The notes under the pieces were generated by a model. That model ran no database searches, was not told the DNA's origin, and saw only the letters and a program-made list of their open reading frames with translations. This document shows positions 8,542-16,782 of a stretch of DNA of 64,000 bases, piece by piece. The stretch spans positions 1 to 64,000 of the forward strand of contig CAJUOB010000005.1 in assembly GCA_910587915.1 (NCBI GenBank), given 5' to 3'. A program made the translations under genes and the position numbers. Position 1 is the stretch's first letter. The number at the start of each line of letters is the position of its first letter. The stretch is from an uncultured Muribaculaceae bacterium. GTDB lineage: Bacteria > Bacteroidota > Bacteroidia > Bacteroidales > Muribaculaceae.

Positions 8542-8898
8542 ATGGATTTAATTAAGATTGCCGAAGAAGCATTCGCTACCGGCAAGCAGCACCCTGAGTT
8601 CGCAGCCGGCGACACCATCACTGTCGCTTACCGTATCAAAGAAGGTAACAAAGAGCGTATCCAGCAGTACCGCGGTGTTGTAATCCGCATCTCGGGCGAA
8701 GGCGCAAAGAAGCGCTTCACTGTCCGCAAAATGAGCGACAACATCGGTGTAGAACGTATCTTCCCCATCGAATCGCCTTTCATCGACTCGATCACCGTGA
8801 ACAAATACGGTAAAGTACGTCGCGCCAAACTTTACTATCTCCGCAAGCTCACCGGCAAGAAAGCCCGTATCAAAGAGCGTCGCGTAGTAAAGAAATAA
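8542..8898 (+). CDS. rplS: 50S ribosomal protein L19
   Basis: The 118-residue protein matches L19, which sits at the 30S/50S interface. Diagnostic stretches are F-A-A-G-D-T-I-T-V, Q-Q-Y-R-G-V-V-I-R, T-V-R-K-M-S-D-N-I-G-V-E-R-I-F-P, and the basic C terminus K-A-R-I-K-E-R-R. Length is normal for the family. It stands alone between its own promoter and a strong terminator, unlike the rpsP-rimM-trmD-rplS operon of many other bacteria. Confidence 0.97.
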   Translation: MDLIKIAEEAFATGKQHPEFAAGDTITVAYRIKEGNKERIQQYRGVVIRISGEGAKKRFTVRKMSDNIGVERIFPIESPFIDSITVNKYGKVRRAKLYYLRKLTGKKARIKERRVVKK

Positions 8899-8922
8899 GC
8901 AACGCCCGAACGACAAAACAAA

Positions 8923-8957
8923 ACAGCGTCCCGCATCTTGCGAGGACGCTGTTTTTT
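8923..8957 (+). terminator. intrinsic terminator after rplS
   Basis: ACAGCGTCC pairs with GGACGCTGT, with a further CGC/GCG pairing inside, followed by a T-run. It ends the rplS transcript. Confidence 0.9.
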
Positions 8958-8983
8958 CGTTTATAAATTTAACCAAAAGGAAA

Positions 8984-9015
8984 GTTGGAAATCGGCTAAA
9001 AAAGGCTTATCTTTG
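8984..9015 (+). promoter_or_regulatory. Bacteroidetes promoter of mdh (GTTG - 20 - TATCTTTG)
   Basis: GTTG at 8984-8987 is a one-mismatch -33 box, and TATCTTTG at 9008-9015 is a full -7 box, 20 bases apart. The leader to mdh is about 48 bases and A-rich. Confidence 0.75.
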
Positions 9016-9067
9016 CCATGCAATACATAAAGCAACTAACATAACTATCAAACTATACTCTTAAACT

Positions 9068-9994
9068 ATGTCTAAAGTAACTGTTGTTGGCGCCGGTAAC
9101 GTAGGTGCCACTTGTGCAAATGTATTGGTTACCAACCAGGTAGCCGACGAAGTAGTTCTGCTCGACATCAAAGAAGGTGTATCCGAAGGCAAAGCCATGG
9201 ATATCATGCAGACAGCCAACATCCTTGGCACCAACACCCGTCTCACCGGTGTGACCAACGACTATGCCATGACAGAAGGCAGCGACGTTGTTGTCATCAC
9301 TTCGGGTATCCCCCGCAAGCCCGGCATGACCCGCGAAGAACTCATCGGCGTTAACGCCGGTATCGTGAAATCGGTGACCGACAATGTTCTTGCACACTCG
9401 CCCAACGCCATCATCGTTTGCGTGAGCAACCCCATGGACACCATGACCTACCTCATCCACCGCGAAACCAAACTTCCCCGCAACCGCATCATCGGTATGG
9501 GTGGTGCCCTCGACAGCGCTCGCTTCAAATATTTCCTCAGCATCGCTCTCGGTGCAAACCCCAATGAAATCGAAGGCATCGTGATCGGTGGCCACGGCGA
9601 CACCACCATGATTCCCTTGAAGCGCTATGCCGCTTACCGTGGTATCCCCGCTTCCACTCTTCTTCCTGCAGAACAGCTCGACAAGGTAGCTGCCGACACA
9701 ATGGTAGGCGGTGCAACCCTCACCAAACTTCTCGGCACATCCGCATGGTATGCTCCCGGTGCAGCAGCTGCACAGGTAGTAGCAGCCGTTCTCGGCGACC
9801 AAAAGCGTCTCATCTCGTGCTCGGCTCTGCTCGAGGGCGAATATGGTGAAAAAGATCTCTGCATCGGCGTTCCCTGTATCCTCGGCCGCAACGGTATCGA
9901 AAAAATCGTTGAATTCGATCTCAACGAAGAGGAAAAAGCTCTCTTCGCCGCTTCCGCAGCAGCTGTTCACAAAACCAACGCCGCTCTGAACTAA
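9068..9994 (+). CDS. mdh: malate dehydrogenase (LDH-like type)
   Basis: The 308-residue cytoplasmic enzyme interconverts malate and oxaloacetate with NAD. The Rossmann fingerprint G-A-G-N-V-G is at 8-13, and Asp33 after the second strand indicates NAD preference. The active-site loop I-P-R-K-P-G-M-T-R has Arg83 and Arg89, which bind the substrate carboxylates; Arg at this loop position is what separates MDH from lactate dehydrogenase. Asn121, Asp149, Arg152 and His176 (G-G-H-G-D-T) complete the site. In Bacteroidales this enzyme feeds the reductive branch to fumarate and succinate. It is monocistronic, with its own promoter and a following hairpin. Confidence 0.96.
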   Translation: MSKVTVVGAGNVGATCANVLVTNQVADEVVLLDIKEGVSEGKAMDIMQTANILGTNTRLTGVTNDYAMTEGSDVVVITSGIPRKPGMTREELIGVNAGIVKSVTDNVLAHSPNAIIVCVSNPMDTMTYLIHRETKLPRNRIIGMGGALDSARFKYFLSIALGANPNEIEGIVIGGHGDTTMIPLKRYAAYRGIPASTLLPAEQLDKVAADTMVGGATLTKLLGTSAWYAPGAAAAQVVAAVLGDQKRLISCSALLEGEYGEKDLCIGVPCILGRNGIEKIVEFDLNEEEKALFAASAAAVHKTNAALN

Positions 9995-10018
9995 TCACCG
10001 TCTAAATCGGTTATTCTG

Positions 10019-10053
10019 ACACGCGGGTCACTATGGTGCGCCCGCGTGTTTTT
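10019..10053 (+). terminator. intrinsic terminator after mdh
   Basis: ACACGCGGG pairs with CCCGCGTGT around a 13-base loop, followed by TTTT. It separates mdh from the thioredoxin-like lipoprotein gene. Confidence 0.85.
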
Positions 10054-10080
10054 CAATAATATCATCAACATAAGACCATT

Positions 10081-10560
10081 ATGAAAATATCGACTATACT
10101 CGCTGCATCGGCATTGCTGATATTCGGCGCATGCACATCGAAACAGGCCGAACAGACCGCCACTCCTACTCCCGAAGCCGGAGAGCCAGCAAGCGAATAT
10201 GCGGCTCCTGCCGGAGTTGGAGGCAAGGTGATAGAGCTCACCGATGCTGCAGAATATGCTCCCGGTGTGAAAGTACCCCAACTCACTATCCTCGATTTCA
10301 ACGCCGTTTGGTGCGGTCCGTGCCGCCAACTTACCCCCGTATTCGAGGAACTCGCCGTGAAGTACGAGGGAAAGGCAACTTTTGTGTCGGTCGACGTGGA
10401 TAAACTCGGCGACCTCTTCCAGGCCTACGACATGGGCAACTCCATTCCCGCCGTACTTTTCATACAGCCCGACGGAACACTAACAAAATATATCGGTACC
10501 GAGGATCTGCTTCCCGGCAATAAATTCGAGGCACTTATCGACGCCGCTCTCGCAAAGTGA
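10081..10560 (+). CDS. thioredoxin-fold lipoprotein
   Basis: The 159-residue protein has a lipobox F-G-A-C (Cys18), a Pro/Glu/Thr-rich linker of about 40 residues, and a thioredoxin domain with W-C-G-P-C at 77-81 and the cis-Pro in S-I-P-A-V-L-F. It should be a membrane-anchored thiol-disulfide exchanger in the periplasm, reducing or resolving disulfides in exported proteins. The start ATG sits 28 bases after the mdh terminator. Its stop overlaps the next start by four bases (GTGA), so the two are translationally coupled, although a periplasmic thioredoxin and an RNA helicase have no obvious shared task. Confidence 0.88.
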   Translation: MKISTILAASALLIFGACTSKQAEQTATPTPEAGEPASEYAAPAGVGGKVIELTDAAEYAPGVKVPQLTILDFNAVWCGPCRQLTPVFEELAVKYEGKATFVSVDVDKLGDLFQAYDMGNSIPAVLFIQPDGTLTKYIGTEDLLPGNKFEALIDAALAK

Positions 10561-11858
10561 AAGACCGGATATCCAACCGTCTCGGCATAACCGAGCTCAA
10601 CGACATGCAGCAGGCCACGCTGGCACTCAAGGTGCCCGCGCGGCTACTGCTGCTTGCTCCCACCGGCAGCGGCAAAACCCTCGCATTCGCTATCCCGCTT
10701 CTGCGGTCGCTACCGGCACCGGGGCATGGCCTTCGTGGTCTTGTCATAGCGCCGACACGTGAATTGGTGCTACAGACCGCCGAAGTGCTCCGTGTTCTGG
10801 CCGCGCCCGAGCGCAAGACCGTGGCTCTCTATGGCGGACATAGTGTGAGCGAGGAAGTGGCCAGTCTTAGCGGGAATCCCGACATAGCCGTAGCCACTCC
10901 GGGGCGACTTCTCGACCATATCCGCCGCGGCCATATCGATGTATACGGAGTGTGCTCGCTCGTGCTCGATGAATACGACAAATCGCTCGAACTTGGCTTC
11001 CACGAAGAAATGAGAGCCATCACTGGGCGACTGAGAAACCTCAAGACCACCATACTCACCTCGGCTACCGCAGGAGCCGAATTGCCCGACTTCATGGATA
11101 CGGACGGCTTCACAACTCTCGATTTCACCCATATAGGGAAACCGAAAGTCGAGGTGATGAAAGTTGTATCGGAAGCTGCCGACAAAATTGACACTCTCGA
11201 TGCGTTGCTGCGTTCTCTGCAACCACGGAAAACAATCGTATTCGTGAATCATCGCGATGCTGCCGAGCGCGTCTACGGACATCTCAAACGAGCCGGGTTC
11301 CCGGTAGCGCTTTACCACGGCGGCATGGAGCAGGACATGCGCGAGCAATCTCTGGCTCTATTCGAGAACGGAACAGCAACAGTGCTCGTAGCCACCGATC
11401 TTGCGGCCCGTGGCCTCGATATAGACGCAGTCGATGCTGTGGTGCACTATCACATGCCGCCAACGCCCGAAAACTGGACTCACCGCAACGGTCGGACTGC
11501 CCGTATGGGCGCCGACGGCAACGTCTACGTCATTGTCTCCGGCTCCGACAAAGTACCAGAGTACATCAGCTTCGACAATGACTACGACCCCAAGCTGGCG
11601 GCAGAGCAGCCCGTGCTACCCGCCACTCTGCGCACCCTATACTTCAACGCCGGAAAGAAAGACAAGATATCGCGCGGCGACATAGCCGGATTCCTCATGG
11701 CCAAAGGAGGACTGTCGGCACCCGAAGTAGGCCGTATAACCCTGCGCGACCATGGTGCCTACGTGGCAGTCCCGGCAGCGAAGGCCCGTGAAGTGATAAA
11801 GGCACTTCAACCACACAAAATCAAGAATAAGCGGGTGCGCGTCACTCAAGTTCTCTGA
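10557..11858 (+). CDS. DEAD-box type RNA helicase with DbpA-like RNA-binding domain (motif II DEYD)
   Basis: The 433-residue protein has the full helicase core: the Q-motif glutamine near 18, Walker A A-P-T-G-S-G-K-T at 34-41, P-T-R-E-L at 66-70, T-P-G-R near 114, S-A-T at 169-171 and the late motif H-R-N-G-R-T-A-R. Motif II reads D-E-Y-D at 138-141 and not DEAD. The last ~70 residues resemble the DbpA RNA-binding domain, which in E. coli recognises 23S rRNA hairpin 92, so a 50S-assembly role is likely. Translation starts at GTG 10557, overlapping the upstream stop. I do not use the name dbpA because the motif II change needs checking. Confidence 0.85.
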   Translation: MKDRISNRLGITELNDMQQATLALKVPARLLLLAPTGSGKTLAFAIPLLRSLPAPGHGLRGLVIAPTRELVLQTAEVLRVLAAPERKTVALYGGHSVSEEVASLSGNPDIAVATPGRLLDHIRRGHIDVYGVCSLVLDEYDKSLELGFHEEMRAITGRLRNLKTTILTSATAGAELPDFMDTDGFTTLDFTHIGKPKVEVMKVVSEAADKIDTLDALLRSLQPRKTIVFVNHRDAAERVYGHLKRAGFPVALYHGGMEQDMREQSLALFENGTATVLVATDLAARGLDIDAVDAVVHYHMPPTPENWTHRNGRTARMGADGNVYVIVSGSDKVPEYISFDNDYDPKLAAEQPVLPATLRTLYFNAGKKDKISRGDIAGFLMAKGGLSAPEVGRITLRDHGAYVAVPAAKAREVIKALQPHKIKNKRVRVTQVL

Positions 11859-11896
11859 GTTGTCTTTTAGGGCACTGAACCAAAAGTGTGTCTCGT

Positions 11897-11937
11897 TGGT
11901 TTTGAAATAAAACCACCTAAGTTCCGCATTTTGCGGA
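11897..11937 (+). terminator. two small hairpins between helicase and tamB
   Basis: TGGTTTT/AAAACCA (11897-11915) and TCCGCA/TGCGGA (11923-11937) form adjacent stem-loops after the helicase stop. Neither is followed by a strong T-run, so termination may be partial and tamB may be read through from upstream. No clear TAnnTTTG box is seen here. Confidence 0.35.
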
Positions 11938-11961
11938 CATGTTAAAGTAATTCATCACACC

Positions 11962-14900
11962 GTGAACATCAAGAGTGCTATTGGTTCTTTGAGCCGGATT
12001 ATACTTTTCGTATTGCTTGCCACAGGGCTTCTGGCCTGTGGCATACTTGGTATAGTGTATTCGTCGTGGGCACAAGACCTTGCCAGAGTTGCCGCGGTGA
12101 AGAAAATGAACTCTATGCCGGGTAATGTGCATCTTAGCCTCGATAATCTAAGATTGCGCTTCCCTCTCTCGCTTGAAATCGACGGGCTTGCTCTCACTCA
12201 GAACGGCGACACAATAATTGGTGCCGGGCATCTCGATGCCGATGTGAAATTACTCCCCCTGCTGCGTGGCGATGCCGTGATAGAGAACGCATTCCTCACC
12301 GGCGGACGCTACGTTATCGGTACCCCCGATTCGCTGATGTACATGACCGTCGATGCCGACACTCTGTCGGTGGCGCCGGCCTCTGTCGGCCTTGCCGACA
12401 TGGCAATAAAGATTGGCAATGCAGAGATTGGCGGCGGCAAGGTGGCGATGGTTATCCGCCCCGACACAGCTGCCCCCAAACCACCCTCGCCCCCGACCAA
12501 AATGAGCATAGCCGTGGGCACACTCACACTACGCGACTTCGACTACTCCATGCGGCTCATGCCGACCATCGACACGCTGTCGGCACATATACCCTTCGCC
12601 GTGGCCACCGGAGGCAATATAGACATGTACAGTCAGACGATCGGCATGAAGTATTTTGGTGGAGATGGACTCGTGGCACGCTACATTATCCCCGATTCTG
12701 CAGCGATTGCAGCAGGTGGTCCCTACCCTACCACCGCCGAGGAAGTAGCCGACAGCGCCGTGGTATCCGCACCATGGACTGTTGCAATCGACTCGATCGC
12801 ATTCGATGGCTCACGCGCGCTCTATGCTACAGCCGGCGTGCAACCTCTCCCAGGGCTTGATTTCGCATATATAGAAGTCGATGAGCTCAATCTCAAGCTC
12901 CACGACTTTTTCAACCGTGCCACAACTGTGAGGCTGCCTCTCGAAGTAAGCGCACGCGAACGCTGCGGCGTACGCCTCGACGCATCGGGCACACTCGACA
13001 TCGACTCCGTAGGGCTCAATTTCCGCGATTTCCGCCTCAACACTCCCGACGGCACAGCAGCCGTCTTCTCTGGCATGATGGGAATGGGCGACCTCGCCAA
13101 CGATCCTACTCTACCACTGGCTTTGCAGCTCGACGGCGCATTCGCACCGACCGATCTGTCCATGATGTTTCCTGCTTTCAAGCCCTATCTGTCGGCCATA
13201 CCATCGGCAGGCGACATAAAACTTATTGCCGCAGCATCCGGCACAGCCGGCCATCTCGGTATCGATACACTCGAACTGAATCTCAACCGTTGTCTTACGC
13301 TCCGTGCCGACGGTGCTGTGGACAATATGATGAACCCTGCCAAAATCGGCGGCGACATCAATCTGTCGGGCCGCATAATAAATGTCGACGGATTTAAGAA
13401 CAAGTTCCTCGATCCTGCCACAGCAAAGACTCTGTCGATTCCGCCAATGACATTGGCGGGCCATGTAGCCATGAACTCCGGTGTGGCATCGGGACGCCTT
13501 ACCGCCCGCACAGGAAATGGCGCAATACGCCTCGATGGCCGATGGAACAGCAACCGCGAGACATATACCGCCAATGTAAATACCGACCGCTTCCCTGTTC
13601 AAGCGTTCATGCCACTGCTTGGCGTCGGAAATGTGAGTGCTACTCTCAAAGCCGATGGCCGTGGCTACGATCCATTCGTACCCACCACATCTATCAATGC
13701 CGACCTCGATATAGCATCGGCTGTATACAAAGGTGTGGAGTATAAAGACATCGACGGAAAGGTACGTGTGGCCGACGGGCATGCCGCTGTCGACCTCGTA
13801 TCGGCCGATCCGGGTCTCGACTTCGCCCTCAACGCAGAAGGTAATCTGACGGGCAACACATATATCTGGACCGCAGATGTTCAGGGGCGGAACATCGACC
13901 TCGAATCACTGGGAATGATGACAGAACCGGCCACTCTCGAACTATACGCCAAAGCCGATGCGACCATCGGCCCCGGCAAGAACGACATGAAGGCTCATGT
14001 GGTGGTCGACGACCTTTTCTTCAGGCGCCACAGCGGCACCATCGGACTTTCGGATGTCGACGTACACTTCGCCGCCGCCGATAGCCTCACCTCAGCATCG
14101 CTGACAAACCGCGATTTTATGGCCAGCTTCTCATCGCCTTGCAGCCTCGATACATTGACGACACGTTTCACCCGCGCGTCGGAGATTATTGCCCAGCAGA
14201 TTGCATCGTATATGATAAATATCGACACACTGTCGGAAGCATTGCCAAAATTCGCCCTCGACGTGCGCTCGGGCCGCAACGGCCTCATAAACGATGTGCT
14301 GGCACCCTCGAAAATGTCGCTGCGATCCATGCGACTCAGCGCCGATAAAGACTCCATACTTGCCCTCGACGGCTCTGTGCTCGGTTTCGACACCGGCTCG
14401 ATGAAACTCGATTCGATTTTCCTCACTGCACGCCAACACAACGAACATCTCCACTTCGATGTAGGCGTGGAAAATAAGCCAGGTAATCTCGACCAATGGC
14501 ACCATGTAGCGCTGCAGGGACGTGGCGAGGGAAACAGTCTGCTCATGCGTCTGAGCCAAAAGAATCTCAAAGGCGATACCGGATACGACCTCGGGCTTGT
14601 AGCGTCGGCACAAGCGGCCGACTCCACTTTTGTCCTCAATGTGAAGCCATTCACACCGACCATAGGCTACCAGCCGTGGAAAGTGAACGAGGACAACTTC
14701 ATATCCTACCGCATCCCCGACAAGCACATAGATGCTAATCTCCATATGGAGGGCGGCAACAGCTCGCTGGCAATATACACCGAGCACTCCGCCGACTCCC
14801 ACGAGCAGGAAGACCTCGTGGTGAAACTCACCGATATACATATCGCCGACTGGATAGCACTCAATCCTTTTGCCCCACCGATGAAAGGCGACATAAGTGC

Positions 14901-16782
14901 CGACATGCGCCTCAACCGCCAAGGCGATCGCCTTGTAGGCAAAGGCTCGGCCGGAATCACCGATTTCATATACGGACGCGAGAAAGTCGCCGACTTCAAG
15001 GCAGAATTCGACGTGGCCGCCACTCCTTCGGGCACAATACGCGCCAATGCCGACCTTCTTGTGAACGGCGTGAAGACCATTACTGTGAGTGGAGCTCTGA
15101 ACGACACTACCGCGACTTCACCCATGGCGCTCGATTTCTCTATGATTCACTTCCCGCTGGCAACCGTCAACCCATTCATGCCACAGGGTGTGGCCAAGTT
15201 ATCGGGCATGCTCAATGGCCGAATGGACATCAGCGGCACAAGCGACAGACCGATAGTGAACGGCTATCTCGATTTCGATTCCACGGCTGTACGCCTTGCA
15301 CTCACCGGCGAGCAGTACCGCTTCAGCGAAGATAGCATACCTGTTCGCGACAACATAGTAGAATTCAACCACTTCACCATCAGCGGACGAAATGAGAATC
15401 CTCTGATAGTCGATGGTAAGGTTGACTTCAGAAATATGGAAGAATTGAAGCTGAATCTCGCCATGAAGGCCTCGAATATGCAGATTGTCAACACCCGCCG
15501 TGCATCTAAAGGTGCCGACGTATACGGAAAAGCATTTGTAGATATCGATGCCCATGCAACAGGCTCGACACGCATAATGAACGTCGATGCCAAAGTGGGA
15601 ATCCTCGCAGGAACGAACGTGACCTACGTGATACCCGACGCGACTTCGGCGATTACCAACCACTCCAATTCCGACATGGTTAAATTTGTCAGCTTTGCGG
15701 ATAGCTCTGCCGTAGCAAAAGCCGATACTCTGGCAAATACCGGCATGGCAATGTTCCTCGATGCCGAGCTCTCGATTCAGAACGGAGCTTTAATTGGCGT
15801 CGACCTATCTACCGACGGAAAAAACCGGGTGCAACTCGAGGCCAACGGTAAGCTCGACTACTCCATGACACCTCTCAGCGACGGGCGCCTCATCGGACGC
15901 CTAAACATCGATGGAGGATATGTGCGCTATTCCCAGCCACCCATCATATCGGAAAAGATATTCAACTTCCAGAACGGAAGCTACGTGGCATTCACCGGCA
16001 ACATGATGAATCCCACGCTGAGCGTACGGGCCGTCGACGTACTCAAGGCAAACGTGACACAGGCCGGACAGAATTCGCGATTGGTGAACTTCGATGTATC
16101 TCTGGATGTAAGCGGCACACTCGACCACATGAATGTGGCGTTCGACCTGGCAACCAACGACGACATGACTGTGGCCAACGAGCTTGAGTCGATGACAGCC
16201 GACCAACGCGCCAACCAGGCCATGAACATGCTCCTCTACAACGTATACACCGGTCCCGGCACCAAGGCAAGTGCCTCGCTAAGCGGCAACCCGCTCTTCT
16301 CGTTCCTTGAGTCGCAGGTCAACTCATGGGCAGCCAACAATATAAAGGGCGTCGACATAAGTTTCGGAATCGACCAATACGACCGCACTGTCGACGGGTC
16401 GACATCGTCAACCATGAGGTATTCCTACCAGGTATCGAAATCGCTGTTCAACGACCGCATAAAGATTGTCGTGGGCGGAAACTACAGCACCGATGCCAAT
16501 GCCGACGAGAACTTCTCGCAGAATCTCATCAACGATATTTCGTTCGAATACTTCCTCAACAAGACACGCACCATGTATCTGCGCATCTTCCGCCACACCG
16601 GCTACGAGAGCATACTCGAAGGAGAGATCACACAGACCGGCGTAGGCTTTGTCTATCGTCGCAAACTGCGCCGTCTCGGCGACATGTTCCTGCCACCGGC
16701 TGTAGTACGACGCCGCGATGAGGCCCGCAATGAAACAGAAGCCGCTCAAATATCCGAACCCGAAAAAAAGTCTGAACAGTGA
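11962..16782 (+). CDS. tamB: TamB-family translocation/assembly module protein
   Basis: The 1606-residue protein has one N-terminal membrane anchor (about residues 8-34). A very long run of beta-strand repeats rich in D-x-x-A-x-L and G-x-L patterns follows, as in the hydrophobic-groove AsmA/TamB family that spans the periplasm and is implicated in moving lipids or assisting barrel assembly. The C-terminal ~400 residues match the TamB (DUF490) domain, with G-x-x-Y-V-x-F-T-G-N-M-x-N-P-T-L-S-V-R and a V-S-F-G-I-D barrel-like end. The start is GTG 11962; no ATG is available in frame upstream. It overlaps the TamA-like gene by four bases, fixing the functional pairing. Confidence 0.9.
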   Translation: MNIKSAIGSLSRIILFVLLATGLLACGILGIVYSSWAQDLARVAAVKKMNSMPGNVHLSLDNLRLRFPLSLEIDGLALTQNGDTIIGAGHLDADVKLLPLLRGDAVIENAFLTGGRYVIGTPDSLMYMTVDADTLSVAPASVGLADMAIKIGNAEIGGGKVAMVIRPDTAAPKPPSPPTKMSIAVGTLTLRDFDYSMRLMPTIDTLSAHIPFAVATGGNIDMYSQTIGMKYFGGDGLVARYIIPDSAAIAAGGPYPTTAEEVADSAVVSAPWTVAIDSIAFDGSRALYATAGVQPLPGLDFAYIEVDELNLKLHDFFNRATTVRLPLEVSARERCGVRLDASGTLDIDSVGLNFRDFRLNTPDGTAAVFSGMMGMGDLANDPTLPLALQLDGAFAPTDLSMMFPAFKPYLSAIPSAGDIKLIAAASGTAGHLGIDTLELNLNRCLTLRADGAVDNMMNPAKIGGDINLSGRIINVDGFKNKFLDPATAKTLSIPPMTLAGHVAMNSGVASGRLTARTGNGAIRLDGRWNSNRETYTANVNTDRFPVQAFMPLLGVGNVSATLKADGRGYDPFVPTTSINADLDIASAVYKGVEYKDIDGKVRVADGHAAVDLVSADPGLDFALNAEGNLTGNTYIWTADVQGRNIDLESLGMMTEPATLELYAKADATIGPGKNDMKAHVVVDDLFFRRHSGTIGLSDVDVHFAAADSLTSASLTNRDFMASFSSPCSLDTLTTRFTRASEIIAQQIASYMINIDTLSEALPKFALDVRSGRNGLINDVLAPSKMSLRSMRLSADKDSILALDGSVLGFDTGSMKLDSIFLTARQHNEHLHFDVGVENKPGNLDQWHHVALQGRGEGNSLLMRLSQKNLKGDTGYDLGLVASAQAADSTFVLNVKPFTPTIGYQPWKVNEDNFISYRIPDKHIDANLHMEGGNSSLAIYTEHSADSHEQEDLVVKLTDIHIADWIALNPFAPPMKGDISADMRLNRQGDRLVGKGSAGITDFIYGREKVADFKAEFDVAATPSGTIRANADLLVNGVKTITVSGALNDTTATSPMALDFSMIHFPLATVNPFMPQGVAKLSGMLNGRMDISGTSDRPIVNGYLDFDSTAVRLALTGEQYRFSEDSIPVRDNIVEFNHFTISGRNENPLIVDGKVDFRNMEELKLNLAMKASNMQIVNTRRASKGADVYGKAFVDIDAHATGSTRIMNVDAKVGILAGTNVTYVIPDATSAITNHSNSDMVKFVSFADSSAVAKADTLANTGMAMFLDAELSIQNGALIGVDLSTDGKNRVQLEANGKLDYSMTPLSDGRLIGRLNIDGGYVRYSQPPIISEKIFNFQNGSYVAFTGNMMNPTLSVRAVDVLKANVTQAGQNSRLVNFDVSLDVSGTLDHMNVAFDLATNDDMTVANELESMTADQRANQAMNMLLYNVYTGPGTKASASLSGNPLFSFLESQVNSWAANNIKGVDISFGIDQYDRTVDGSTSSTMRYSYQVSKSLFNDRIKIVVGGNYSTDANADENFSQNLINDISFEYFLNKTRTMYLRIFRHTGYESILEGEITQTGVGFVYRRKLRRLGDMFLPPAVVRRRDEARNETEAAQISEPEKKSEQ

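Noticed and set aside
9053..9970. 305-codon open frame on the minus strand
   Set aside because: It mirrors mdh and has a His/Gly/Val/Asp-rich composition typical of an antisense shadow.
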